Below are positions 1 to 11,936 of a stretch of DNA of 64,000 nt, piece after piece (within the stretch, counting starts at the first letter, position 1; each line of letters opens with the position of its first letter). The position numbers and the translations under genes were made by a program. The stretch is taken from positions 14,774,416-14,838,415 of the forward strand of contig CM026567.1 of NCBI GenBank assembly GCA_015143295.1, written 5' to 3'. This stretch comes from Tetracentron sinense. Taxonomy: Eukaryota > Streptophyta > Magnoliopsida > Trochodendrales > Trochodendraceae. The notes beneath the pieces are model-generated. The model ran no database searches and was not told the DNA's origin. It saw only the letters and a program-made list of their open reading frames with translations.

Positions 1-1306
1 CAAGGTCTTATAGAGATGGGTTATATAAAGGAAACCAATGGCTTTACAAGGATATAATAGGAAAGGAAAGTTCGACGGAAAAAGTTGAATGTCAGTGTTT
101 CTACGCGTTTTTTATATAGGTTATAGATAGTTATAGATGTCACTATAGCGAGCATAGTAAATTTATTGGAGACTTGGATTTTGGTAGTCCTAATTAATTC
201 CAAGTTGACAAAAAAGAAAATGGACATCTCTACTTCGATACCGATATATGTAATTTAACATATTTTTCTATATCATCAGTATAAAAACATTGATGCTAAT
301 TAATAGCACAGTTGTGTATTGTGTATCCAGGGCCTTGGAAGTCTGTAATTTAACATATTTCTCCTAAATTTTAAACAAGAGAACATGAACAAAAAAGTTT
401 CTGTCTAGAAGTAGGGAAAGATTTATTAACAATGTACGAGTCTATTTTAGGTATTGTGGGGGTCAAAATCTACCAAGCAGGTCACAAAACAAAGAACAGA
501 AACCAAAACCCCCTGGATATCCGACTTCTTCGCAGTCAAATTTATAAGAGTTGGAAAAATGCACGATTAGCCTATTAAAGGATTCAATAATGGTTCAAAG
601 ATGGCAAAAAGAGCGAGAAAATCAAATTGAATTTCACAAAGAAGAAGAAGAAGAAGAAGAAGAATCATGTAAGACAGCCTTGCTCATGAATTAGTCCCAA
701 ATCTCACCAAAGAAAAGTCCCGAAGAGACTTCTTGAATCCACAACAAAACCACATATCACACTTACAAAAAGAATAATGAACTACAAAAAAAAAACACCA
801 CAAAGAAATAAGTGTTGTATAATTTGTAACTATCCAACTGACAATCACATCAAACAATTTGACATAGAACATAATTGAAAGATGTTTCTTCCACCGAGTT
901 GTATCTCGAATATACCAGAAAAAAATTTAAATTGAATACGAAGCAAACCCCAATTCTTAGATACATAAAACACCCAAAGCACAAAGTCATATTTTCTTAA
1001 CATATGCACAAAATACAAATCAATCACAAATAAGAATTACGGTGCCAAAGATCAAAGACCACCACAACTAAACCAGTGAATCTTAACCACGACATTTAAT
1101 TCAGCTAAAATTAAACAAGAAAAAGAATGGAAAAAATGAACTCATTGATTCGACCAAATGTGCCCAAGCACGAATGAGAATATCGATGCATAAAGCCGAA
1201 TAGAACATCTCAAAATATAAATTGATACAAAAATGTTGATACAAGAAGTATGCTTTGACACCTAAAAGCATAAATCAAAGATGAGAATGTTGTTGCATAA
1301 AGCTTG
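1..1306. other. Non-coding flank left of the copia element
   Basis: No recognisable gene is present; the reading frames here are short and match nothing I know. A (gaa)n microsatellite lies at about 640-662. Positions 584-920 are a diverged copy of 17880-18260. From about 1150 the sequence becomes the degenerate gatgcataaag repeat that resumes after the copia element at 14988, so this is the left side of the insertion target. Confidence 0.6.
584..920 (+). repeat. Dispersed copy of the 17.9 kb non-coding repeat
   Basis: The segment running from ggttcaaagatggcaaaaa through the cccaaatctcaccaaagaaa block to ttccaccgagttgtatctc matches 17880-18260 in the same order, with small indels. The main indel is in the (gaa)n tract. 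The two copies lie either side of the copia insertion and have the same orientation. No protein is encoded. This is a segmental or unit duplication of unknown class. Confidence 0.75.
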
Positions 1307-1311
1307 ACACC
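1150..1311. repeat. Left part of degenerate host repeat array
   Basis: The motifs gatgcataaag and gagaatgttgttgcataaag are the same as those dense between 14993 and 15868. The array was therefore split by the copia insertion at 1311/14988. The last five bases, 1307-1311 (acacc), are the left target-site duplication. Confidence 0.65.
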
Positions 1312-2502
1312 TGAAATTCCTATGATCAATGATCTATAAGACCTAGAGGGGGTGTGAATAGGTCTATTTATCGATTTCTACTTTTAAAATTTATCTAATT
1401 AATAAGCAAAAAGAAACATTCAATCAATCCACACAATCTGACACGAGATTTTTTACGTGGAAAACCCTTTCGGGGAAAAACCACGGAACCTCATCCCGCA
1501 AATAATTTACTATGAGAAAGTTATAATGTACAAGACAAGACCTTACCAACCATGGACATGACACTCTATTCCTTGGTACAGACTCTTGATCTTGAAATCC
1601 ACGAACCAGCAAGGTCGATCTCCACCGCAAGTCAACTATTCTCAAAGCTACTTCAATACCACGATCTCCAAAGATCGATCTCCTTCTTCGAAGGCTTCGG
1701 ATCACACACTCCGGCCAAAGACACACACGTGTTGGGGTTGTTGAATCAATTTTCAAGTAATCTCGAGGGATCTTAATGACATGAAGATCACTCAATGCAA
1801 GATCTAAGAATCGAAAGGGTATTCTTACATTCTCTAGAGAGGTTGTGAGAGGAGGGATTAACAATAATCAATAAGAAATAATGGAAACCCTAGGTAGGAG
1901 TTCTCCAGCCTCCACTCTCACAAAATTATCAACACACCTCGAATTAGGTCACTTAAAGTAATATTTATAGGTTTAAAAGAGTCACTGTTGAAGTAGGAGA
2001 CCAAAAGAAAGCAGTACGGGTTGACCCCTCACATGGAGCGGTCAACCAGTCCACTAAGGGTCGACCGGTCATATGAGGGGTCGACCGGTCCCAAACTAGC
2101 TCACTGGATTTTAATCCCATAGAAGAAATAGTGCAAGAGCAGTCGACCGGTAGGCCAGGGGTTGACTGCTCACCTTGACCGGTCGACTGGTTGGCTCAGT
2201 AAAAGCCTCCCAGTTTGCCTGTTTTGCATAAAATATGATCAACTTGTTCTTGGGAATTTGTCTAAGTCTAAACTAATCACCTAGGAAGTTTTTCATGTGA
2301 TCTAAGACAATTTTCAACCTAGGAAATTTGGTCACTAAGTCTCTTACCTTCCTAAAACCGAAAGCGGAGCTTGAATGATAAATCTTTAGTTTTCTTCAGC
2401 TTCAACAGACTTCATAACCCATGACTAGTTGACTCAAGACTCAAACCTACAAAAGACCTAAATTTTTATCACAGAATTTGCCAAGCCAAATTAGGACTTA
2501 CA
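1312..2502 (-). repeat. 3' LTR of the copia element
   Basis: It matches 13757-14987 along its whole length. On the minus strand the TATA box is cctataaatat, at about 1961-1971. Upstream of it, at 2030-2195, lies a cluster of GGTCGACC-type palindromes. Compared with the 5' LTR, this copy has lost about 20 bp near 1630 and one palindrome-bearing unit near 2130. Several of its palindromes are altered at the central CG (for example tcaa or ttga for tcga). Confidence 0.93.
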
Positions 2503-2517
2503 ATCTCCCCCTTTGGC
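2503..2517 (-). promoter_or_regulatory. Polypurine tract of the copia element
   Basis: On the minus strand the sequence ccaaagggggagat lies directly against the 3' LTR start, where plus-strand DNA synthesis is primed in LTR retrotransposons. Two more tracts of the same type lie further upstream, at 2748-2760 and 4604-4615. Confidence 0.85.
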
Positions 2518-2924
2518 CATTCCGGGTCAAAAACTCACTCACATACTAGGTACGAACTTTCCCAATTGATTCAAAAATGGAAAGAACGTCCTGTACATGA
2601 CTTACAAACAATAAATAATGACATGACTTAAAACATAAAGCTCAACTTGCTCTTGTCATGTTATTCTTTGTCTGTAACCATGCTAAAACTAACACCCTGT
2701 GAAGCATGGGAAATACCAATAATAATTTAACCTGTATGTCAAATCATTCTCCCCCTTTTTGGCACGAAATGCCAAAGGTGGAAATCAAGGGAGAAACACA
2801 CAAATATAAAACAATAAATCATCCCATGATCAGAAAACATTGAGAAGCAATTACAAGAATCAGATTTAACTCATGCAATCTCATAGAAACATAACCATTC
2901 ATTCACAACCAAAATAACATCGTA

Positions 2925-4307
2925 TCAAGTTTGATGTAAAGTCAAAATGAAAATAAAAACAGTTATAACTAGACCTTCCTTCAAATATTGTCCAAAAAGA
3001 AACAAGTCTAATAAAACATCAAAACATCCAGTCAACAAGACATCTAGTCCTCCTCCTCGGAGGTCTGCTGGGACTCCAAAATAAGTACGAAAATCACAAA
3101 CATCCCTCTGAACGCCAAGAACTGCAACATCAAGTGATCCAAGATGTCCACAAACCTCAGTAGTAAAAGAATCAAACTGACCCCGTAACTCCGTAATAGA
3201 ATCAACAGCAGTACGAGTATCTATCTGCATCGCACTCATCATAGCAATTAGATCCTCAATAGTAGAGCTCTGACGAGATGGACCCGCAGGAGGAGCTTCA
3301 TCATCATCTTCCCGTGCAGAAGCATGAGAGACACTACTTGTCATTGACTTCTTATTAATCGGACCCTTGGGTTTATGAAAATCATCTCCTGGAGAAGCCT
3401 TCGTACCCTGAATCCCCAGAAGTTGCGAAAGAAGAAAGCCAAAAGGAAGTGCTCCCACGGATGTATTGGAGTTGTGGACCTGAATGATGATATCTATGAT
3501 GTTGGCCGCCAGATCAATCCCATGACCACGCATAAGACTAAAAAGAAATCGTGCACGATCCTCACGAAGATCAGTAGAGTGCACTTTGGGATGGATATTC
3601 GCACTCATGACCATGTTCACAAGGCGGGCTTCCTTAGTAAGTTGAGACACAGGAAGAGAGAAACCTTCCCAGGTAGAAGGAGAACCATGAAGAAAAGTAG
3701 CTATATCATCCAAAGAGTCTTTTACTTTATCATTCCGAAAGCAAAATGGATAGTAGGCATCGGGGACTCGAGGACAAGCTAGATACTTTGCAATAATATT
3801 TCGATTCATTTCTACTGGGACTCCAAGGGCACGAGATTTAAAAGAACAAGTTTCCAGTTTAATATCAAAAATATTATAATAAAATTCTCTTATGAGTTGA
3901 ACCAGAGCTTGACCTGACAAAGTAAGAATACCCTCCCATTTTCAATCTTTGATCAAAGAAGCAAGAAAATAATCACCAAAGTCAGAAATAATGATTTCTC
4001 GCTCAACAATAATAGATCGTTTAGAAAAGTAATCCCTATAGAGTGTGGCCGCAGTAGTAGAGGTAAACTGAGGCAAAGGAACAGGATTAGATGAAGCAGT
4101 GGCTTTGCCCTTACCGCGGGTCTTATCAGCCAACGCCTTTCGGCGATTTTCTACTGAGGAATCAATCATTCTCCTATGAGGGACATCCCCAATGGATATA
4201 CCATGACCAATAGGAGTGAACGAAACAGGATTAAAGGATTCCTCATCATGAGGAGACTCTTCCTCATCATCAATCACATGTTCTCGGGGCTTCTTAGTAC
4301 TAGCCAT
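2925..4307 (-). pseudogene. Extra 3' ORF of the copia element (transposon protein of unknown function)
   Basis: This is a long ORF in sense orientation between RNase H and the polypurine tract. I place the start at the Met followed by ASTKKPREHV. An acidic N-terminus (DDEEESPHDEES) and a basic stretch (RRKALADKTRGKGK) come first. A globular part with LVQLIREFYYNIFD follows; it resembles the REFYANI motif of proteins annotated as putative plant transposon proteins. Near the C-terminus are Ser-rich and hydrophobic heptad-like stretches. One in-frame TGA at 3942-3944 splits it, probably a decayed CGA since the frame resumes without a shift. Copia elements normally lack such an ORF; SIRE-type elements can carry an env-like one. 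I see no clear signal peptide, and an envelope role is not supported. Function unknown. Confidence 0.75.
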
Positions 4308-4460
4308 GAGAAAAGCAAAAATCACGAAGGAAATTGCAAATGAAATGGAGGAAAGGTATGAGGAGATTACCTTGTTGGAAGGAAGGAGGAGAGAGACCTT
4401 TGATGCCCTAGGGGAGACACACAGTTGCAAAACAAATGAGAATGGAAAAAATGAAACAAA

Positions 4461-4525
4461 CCGTTTATAAACCCATTCACATGATGACCGGTCGACCGGT
4501 CATAAGGAGCGGTAAACCGGTCAGC
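4461..4525 (-). promoter_or_regulatory. Candidate internal promoter of the extra ORF
   Basis: On the minus strand the tract 4525-4486 contains gaccggtcgaccggtc and a second cggt..accg unit. It is followed within about 10-25 bp by gggtttataaacgg (TATA-like, about 4461-4477). A pyrimidine-rich leader of about 150 bases then runs to the Met at 4307. The same palindrome and TATA arrangement is found in the U3 of this element's own LTRs. It could drive a separate mRNA for the extra ORF; that is inference. Confidence 0.55.
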
Positions 4526-5724
4526 CCAAAAAGCTGTAAAATTTTGAACTAAACCTCTTTAAAAAAAAAATTCTTCTTGACACAGTGCAAACACTCAAAC
4601 AATTCTCCCCCTGAGAAACACCACTCCATATATCATAAATACATATATACAAATTTTCCAAGTGATCAATCAACAAAATCCATTACTTAGTCAAAATTGT
4701 ATTGAATTGACTAATTAAGGAATATTAATTAATTATGATCTGATGAATTGATCAACTATGGGCTGAAATCTCTAAAACTCATTTAGAGAAAGAATGTTAC
4801 TTAATTTGCTAATGAGTGTGAAGTGAAAAATCAGACTGATCTAAAAGTCAGGTTTAATCCCTAGATGAGGTGTTGGCCTAATAGCTTATTAGGGACTCTA
4901 AGTTACACAAACTTATAAAGACAAACCAATGAAGTTCAGTAAACAAGATTTTTAACCATGTGCTATTTTGACCTCCAGTTTGACTCAACAATATGCATGT
5001 AATTTTTCTGTCAAACTTTACACATTTTAAAAATCTTTATTTACTGACACTGGTGGCTTTCACACAAGTGAGTAGGCAGCCCTCTCTAATGGCAGTGGGG
5101 GCTTTCACTCTAGCAACCCATATAGATAATTATTGTTTGTCTAGGTAGCCATTACTCACTGTTTGCATCCACTAGAAGCTATCACACTATCTCACAGGTA
5201 GCCCTTTCCAACGCAAATTTTATTTAGAGGGCACATGAAAAGTAAACTAAACCTCCAAGTTAATCTAGACTTGAATAACCTTAGAGGACCAAAAGGTATA
5301 AAACCAGCACCTACACACAGGAGCTTAGCCTTTCTTCTAGGGTTAGTCAGAGCGCATGTGCTATACACAAAGCAACTAGTTCACCTTACTCGAAATTAGT
5401 TTAGTGCTACAGTCCATTATTAAGCACTCATAAGACCAAGATAAGTAATTATCCTTACAAACTCAATCCTATCCAATATTTATCCTTGGGTATGAATTGT
5501 CAATGATGATCACAAGGAAATTAAGCATACAATTCATGGTAGGAGAGAAAACAATACCAAACTTTCCAATCTTTTTGTAATTTTTTAAAAAAAATAAAAT
5601 TAGAAAAGAAAGAAAGAAAAATATAAAAACTAACAAAGAAAGAACTAGTAAAATACACCAGAGAAATAGCTCTAGGGAAAGAATAGACTTTAAGAATCGC
5701 CTAGGCTATAAAGAAGGCACTCAA
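4526..5724. other. Non-coding spacer between pol and the extra ORF
   Basis: No conserved frame is seen. A polypurine tract on the minus strand (ctcagggggagaa, 4604-4615) lies near the 3' ORF side. A loosely repeated motif (ggcttTcac, about 5050-5200) and a homopurine-rich stretch at 5580-5640 are present. The spacer begins just after the pol stop at 5725. Confidence 0.55.
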
Positions 5725-8700
5725 TCACTCAACTCCGCACAAACCTATTGATTTCCTAAGGTACTCAAACCTAAGAGAATCTAAAGGTTTTGTGAGAATG
5801 TCCGCAAATTGACTCTCAGTTTGGACATACTCAATACACACAACATTTTGTTCAACTAGATCACGAATGAAGTGATGCCTAATGTCTATGTGTTTTGTGC
5901 TAGAGTGTTAAACTGGATTTTTGGAAATATTGATAGCACTTGTATTATCACAATACACCGTCATAGAGCCTTGTTCAATCCCGTAATCATGCAACATTTG
6001 CTTCATCCATAGAAGTTGAGTGCAACAACTGCTAGCCGCTATGTACTCAGCCTCAACAGTGGACAAGGAAATGGAATTCTGCTTTTTGGTAAGCCAAGCA
6101 ACTAAGCAGTTTCCAATGTAGAAACACCCTCCGGAGGTGGTCTTCCGATCATCGGTATTTTCGGCCCAGTCGGCATCGGAATACCCAACTACACTGGCAT
6201 TGGTATCAAAAGAATACCAGAGGCCAAAAGAAAGAGTTCCACTCACATAGCGAATAATACGCTTGACTGCAAGCAAGTGAGACTCTTTAGGGCACGCTTG
6301 ATAGCGGGCACACGCTCCAACACTAAAAGCAATGTCTAGACGACTAGCAGTAAGATATAACAAACTACCAATCATTCTTCTATAAGAAGTTTGATCGACA
6401 TCCTTGCCTGAATTGTCCTTACTAAGCTTTGTAGTAGTACTCATAAGAGTCCTAGCATGTTTAGCAGAGCTCATGCCAAATTTCGTCACAAGATCTTTGG
6501 CATACTTGATTTGAGATACAAAGATCCCAGATACCATTTGCTTGATCTAAAGACCAAGGAATAAACTAAGCTCACCAACCATGCTCATCTCAAATTCATT
6601 TTTCATTTAATCAACAAATGAGAGAGCATGTGAGTCTGATGTGGAACTGAACACAATGTCATCAACATAGATTTGGGCAATGACAATATCACCTTTCACA
6701 GTCTTTATGAATAGGGTTCTGTCTACTCCCCCTCTCGAAAATCCCTTTTCCAAGAGGTAAGTAGTCAGCCTCTCATACCAAGCTCTAGGAGCTTGCTTTA
6801 AAACATAGAGGGCCCTTTTTAATTGATAAACTTGATCAAGGTGATGTGGATCTTCAAATCCTTTTGGTTGTTCCACATAGACTTCCTCCTACAGAATATC
6901 ATTCAGAAAGGCACTCTTAACATCCATTTGAAAAAGCTTAAATTTCATATGGCATGCCACAACTAGTAGAATTCTGATTGATTCTAGCCGGGCAACAGGA
7001 GCGAAGGTTTCATCGAAATCGATGCCTTCAATTTGGGTGTATCCCTGAGCAACTAACCTAGCCTTATTTCTTATGATAGTACCTCTGTTTTAAAACTCGG
7101 CGAGTCGACTCAAAACTGGGCCGAGTCGACTCGACTCGGCCAAGTTTTGAGTCGAGTTTCAAGCAAAACTCGGTTTTGACAGAAACTTGCCCCCGACTCA
7201 CCCAAGTTTTTGCACTTTTTTTAAAAAACTAAAAATCGAGTAAACTGCCAACCCGATTGACTAAATTATGTTTTTTTTCTTTTTTTTAACACAACCCGCT
7301 CACTTTTAAGTATAAATACAAAACAAAAGGGGGATGTTTAGTATATATTGAATTATATATCTTATTTTAGGCATGATTTATCATTAATTTTGAATTTATA
7401 CCATATATATTATTAGAAAAATATTATATATGTCCGAGTTTTAGGTGTCATTACTCGGACGAGTTTTGCTTGAGTTTCCGAGTTGACTCTACTCGGCAAG
7501 TTTCCGAGTCGAGTCGAGTTTTCGGGTTTTAAAACACTAGATAGTACCATGTTCATCAGATTTGTTCTTAAAAATCAACTTGGTACCTATCACATTTGTA
7601 TTTTTAGGCCTAGGTACTAAATACCAAACATCATTCCGAGCAAACTGAAGTAACTCATCTTGCATAGCATTTATTCAATTATCATCTGCAAGAGCTTCAG
7701 TTACATTCTTGGGTTCAAATGAAGAAGTATAGCAAATATAGCTAACCTCCTTCTCAATTTGATTCCTCGTTCTCACTCCATTTTCAAGATCACCAATGAT
7801 ATCAGTGGAGGAGTGAGGACTCATGACCTTAGGAAGTGTAGGTCTTAGTGGGGATGATTGCTTAACAATTTGAAGAGTTGAAATAGTTTCAACATTTTCA
7901 ATTATAGCACTTTCATTATCCTCAAGTTGCACAAATTCAACACCGGAGTCATCCACAACCACATTGATGGACTCCATGATAGTAGAGGTTCTCAAGTTAT
8001 ACACTCGATAAGCTCTACTGTTGGTATCTTCATCACTTCGAGATTCAAATTTTCCCAGTTGCTCTCTATCCTTAAGGATATAGCATTTACTTCCGAATTC
8101 TCGAAAGTACTTGACACTGGGTTTCTTGTTATTCCACAACTCATAAGGGGTTTTCCTTGCTCTGGGCCTTAGGAAAACTCGATTAATAGTATAGCAAGCA
8201 GTGCTAATTGCTTCAGCCCAGAAATGAGAAGCTAGATTGTTGTGATGAAGCATAACTCTAGCCATCTCTTGGAGAACCCTATTCTTCCTTTCCACAATAC
8301 CATTCTGCTATGGTGTAATGGGGGCAAAGAATTCATGTTTGATACCTGACTCATCACAAAAGTCGTTGTACTTAGAGTTTTCAAACTCCTTTCCATGATC
8401 ACTTCGAATTCGAGTGATTGGGCATCTTTTCTCATTTTGAATTTTTAAACATATACTTTTGAAATTTTCAAAAGCATCGGACTTCTCTTTTATAAATGTC
8501 ACCCATGACATTCTAGAGAAATCATCAACCATAACTAGGATGTATCGCTTCCCACCTAGACTTTCAGTTCTTGTAGGACCCATAAGATCCATACGAATTA
8601 ATTCTAGTGGATGTGAAGTAGCAATACTTGAAGTCTTCTTGTGTGGGGTTCTAATTTGTTTACCAATCTGGCATGGCCCACACACAGCAGTAGAAGGCTT

Positions 8701-9726
8701 TCCTAGTTTGGGCACCCCTCTCACTAGCTCATGCTTTGAGAGATTGCTTAGGTCTTTAAAATTCATGTGACCTAGTCTTCGGTGCCACAAATCAACCTCC
8801 TCAATTTTAGCCCTATTACAGACATTTGAGGATTAGAACTAGGGATGAGGCTGTAACAATTGTCAGTGGTTCTCATTCCTTCTAGAACACACTTACCTTT
8901 ACCATTAATGACTAAGCATTTATTTAGGGTAAAGTGCACGACGTGGTTATCATCGCACAATTGACTTATGCTAATCAAGTTAGCCTTCAGCCCTTCAACA
9001 AACAAGGCATTTTTCAATTTTGGTATGCCTGGTGCATTGATGATATCCTTCCCTTTAACTAAAGACTTGCTTTCATCACCAAAAGTAACAGTCTCATCTG
9101 AACAATCCTCAAACTAAGTGAATAGGGACTTGTTACCTGTCATATGCCGAGAACACCCATTGTCGAAGTACCACATTTCTGTGTTTTGAGCTTTCAAGGC
9201 AGTATGAATGACAAAACATTTAAGGTCATCATTTCTCACATACACAGTTTTCAAACTTTGCTTAACCCTTTGGTCAACTTTCTGTGTAGGAGAGACCTTT
9301 TTCTTCTTAGATCTCCTAGATCTCTTTCTCCTTTGTTGAGTTCTAGCATTCTGCTTTGCCCAATTATCTCCTTTATGAAACTCATTAGGAGTGATCGGAC
9401 CATTCCTTGTTCTAGAAAGTTGAGCAATTCTAATGACATCCTCGCTCAAAATTCTCGAGTTCTCAGCCAGAACTTCAATCTGCCTTTGAAGATTCTCTTG
9501 ATTTTGACTTTGGTTCCATGAACCAATTCGGGGAGTTCTTCGAAAGGCATTACAATGGGGTTAAATGTGACCCTTCACTCCACACAGAAAACATGTGGGA
9601 ATGAATCTAGGGAGAGGAGGAATTCTTCTACAAGGAATCTGATTCCTCACAACATTCACCCTTGGAGCTGCATTTCTAGGCATTACAACATTTGTATTAG
9701 CCTTAATGCTTGAAGAAGAAGGTTAA
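5725..9726 (-). pseudogene. copia pol: protease, integrase, RT, RNase H
   Basis: Read on the minus strand from 9726 down. A CCHC knuckle (CFLCGVKGHI, then PHC) at about 9560-9600 is interrupted by a stop. Protease has D-x-GCSRHMTG at about 9135. Integrase has the HRRLGHMN zinc-binding start, the DLMGP core near 8590, and DDFSR and SDHGKEFEN further on; then VERKNR and SHFWAEA. RT has YVDDIVFSS near 6690 and LLYLTASRLDIAF. RNase H has DADWAE, STVEAEYIA and KHID. The frame ends with TGA at 5725. Lesions include a TAG between the ITP and QNG parts of integrase near 8308, a stop after the protease near 9114, a stop near 6540, and small frameshifts. A MITE splits the RT at 7084-7539. Removing it restores the frame at KTNLMVP / [16 protein letters not shown]. 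The upstream join to gag is broken by the solo LTR at 9727. Confidence 0.9.
7084..7539. mobile_element. MULE-type MITE inserted in copia RT
   Basis: The 456 bp insert is flanked by a perfect 9 bp duplication, gatagtacc (7075-7083 and 7540-7548), as in Mutator-like elements. Its ends are inverted repeats: tctgttttaaaactcggcg on the left, and the right end reads inward as tagtgttttaaaacccgaa. Next to each end lie several GAGTCGACTC and gactcgactc palindromes. The middle (7210-7430) is AT-rich and codes for nothing, so it is non-autonomous. It lies exactly within an RT codon run of the host copia element. Confidence 0.88.
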
Positions 9727-11936
9727 TGTCATGCCCCGAAATCTATACGCAATAATACTAATATTTGTATAAATATCAAGGCGTGAACCGGAAACAAAAT
9801 TGCAATATTAATGGAAATTAAAATAATTTAATACTCCATTCAACAGATTTAAATAACCAGCATAACTAAAAAAACTCAATAACATGAGTTCTCCCAAAAA
9901 CTAAATCATCCAAAGATTTCATATAGTTTACCTCACTACAGTTCTCTCACACTCTAACAGAGAAGAAAACTTTAAGGCTGGTCTCACTTGCTTAAACGAG
10001 AGCAATTCCTATTCTTTTTAATCACCACCTGAAAAAGAAGAATCAAAAAGGGTGAGCCCACAGCTCAACAAGAGAATACACTATAATTTAAATGCATTAA
10101 CAATTCATATGATAAGATGACTAACAAATTATGCATATTATTCAATTAAGTATTTACTTATGGTTCTGTCCGGTCAAGAAGGGTCTTACACAACTTACCC
10201 TATTGATCAAGGGAATCGTTGGGGTCTCACACAGCTTACCCTATCCCTTGGGCCTCACACAGTTCACCCATTTGAGAATTGAGTGTCTTACACAACTCAA
10301 CTCAATCCTCTGTTTCTAGGTAGATGCTCTACACCACCTTGAAACCATTATTGGGTAGTACACAACATCACCCTATGATCAATTTAAGGAGGTCTTACAC
10401 AATTTACTCCTTGAATGACTCTTAATCAAGTTTAAAACAATGTTTATTGAACCACCATTATTTTAAAAGATGAATTCCAACTATTATGAAAACATAGCAA
10501 AACATTAAATGACAGTTATAATAGTCAACATTATAATTCATAATTAAAATCTACAATGCTATAATTTACAATTAATATCTAGGCAGACATAACATACTTT
10601 ATTTCAAAAGGGGTTTCAGCTATGTTCCTGCAACTGAAACTTTAATTATAAATATCACATATTTATAACGCTACAAATTCTCAATCTCCCATGATAATGA
10701 GGTTTAAGGTTTCACAAACCCCCAAGAGCTTGGAAAAACCCTTTTTTTTATGCTAGTGAGACTAGCATAAATGAGCTCAGTTACTAACCAATTGGTTAGT
10801 AACTAATTAGTTGTTTGTTAGGGGTATGTTTCAACCACCCAACAAATTAACTAAAAAAAATATAAGTCAAGTTACTAACAAATTATTTAGTAACTAATTA
10901 TTTAAATTTGTTAGAGGTATCTTTCAACCATCTAACAAACTAACTAATTAGTTATAAAGGAATCTCAACAAAGCAATGTTCCCACATTCAATAATATATA
11001 CATTTAATTAAAGTATCTTAGAAAAATTAATGTGAAAAATATCCATTTTTCTCGTTTTTGATTTTCAACTAAGGTTTTGACCCACAAAAATACTGATTTT
11101 GGGAAAACTTTCTTCACGAAAGTTGTAGATCTTTTCTAGCTCTTCGTAACGATTACTATTGGACCAAAATTGGACTTAATGTCATAAAGTTATGACTCAT
11201 ATACCGAAACTGGGTAAATCTCATTTAAATTAACTCAATTCCGAAAATCACTAATTTTAATCTCCTAAATCTCATATTTTCTTCCCTAAAATCTAATATA
11301 TTATTCTATGATTTATTAAAATCAGTCATAACATATTTAATAAATCAAAATAATACCTGTATAAAATATTGATCTGATCTATCATATTTTCATACACACC
11401 ATCATTAATATAAGAAGAAAAACACATTAAAATTTTTGTGTGATCACAATATACTTTACATCTAAACTATAGAAATATTCACTTGCCTCTAGATCTGATT
11501 TTTTTTTAGAAGAATGCAAGAGGTTGATTGCTTGGGAGAGCTTCGAAGCTAACTTGGATGATCCAAATCCCATCACCGGGTTCTCCACTAGATCCGACAA
11601 AATTCCAGACTCTACAGCCGCTTTCCTCCTCTCCTCCCAAAACGATCGTATCTCACTTCTCCTAATTTAAGTTTAGCAAAATATGACTATTAGGTTAAAC
11701 AATTCTATTTATACTAAACTCAATTTAGAGAATTACTAATATACCCCCACTAAGGCCTGTTTGTTTATAACCTAGATTTAATTCATTTAACTCATTAAAT
11801 TAAATCATTGGGTTAGCCCTACCCCACCAAGGTTAGCCATATGATCAAACACCAAAAATCAATTACTAAATTACCCTCGGGGTATAATTTAAAAATTTAC
11901 CCCTGAGTGTATTTAATTTAAATTAGGGTCACTACA
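9727..11936 (-). mobile_element. Solo LTR of a Ty3/gypsy element inside copia gag-pol
   Basis: It is 2210 bp long and bounded by the perfect 5 bp duplication gttaa (9722-9726 and 11937-11941). On the minus strand it begins tgtagtgaccctaatt and ends ttcggggcatgaca, typical chromovirus LTR termini. A TATA box (gtataaatag) lies at about 11703-11713 on the minus strand. The tract 10170-10420 repeats imperfect acacaacttaccc-type units; the stretch 10780-10950 holds ccaattggttagtaactaattag palindromes. No internal gypsy sequence remains, so it reflects LTR-LTR recombination. It carries none of the TCGA-core palindromes seen in other LTRs here. Confidence 0.9.

Noticed and set aside
640..662. (gaa)n tract as a regulatory element
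   Set aside because: Simple microsatellite that varies between repeat copies (also at 17972-17996).
1424..1864. 146-codon minus-strand open frame in the LTR
   Set aside because: It lies across LTR R-U5; the second LTR copy (13867-14100) breaks the frame, so it is not conserved.
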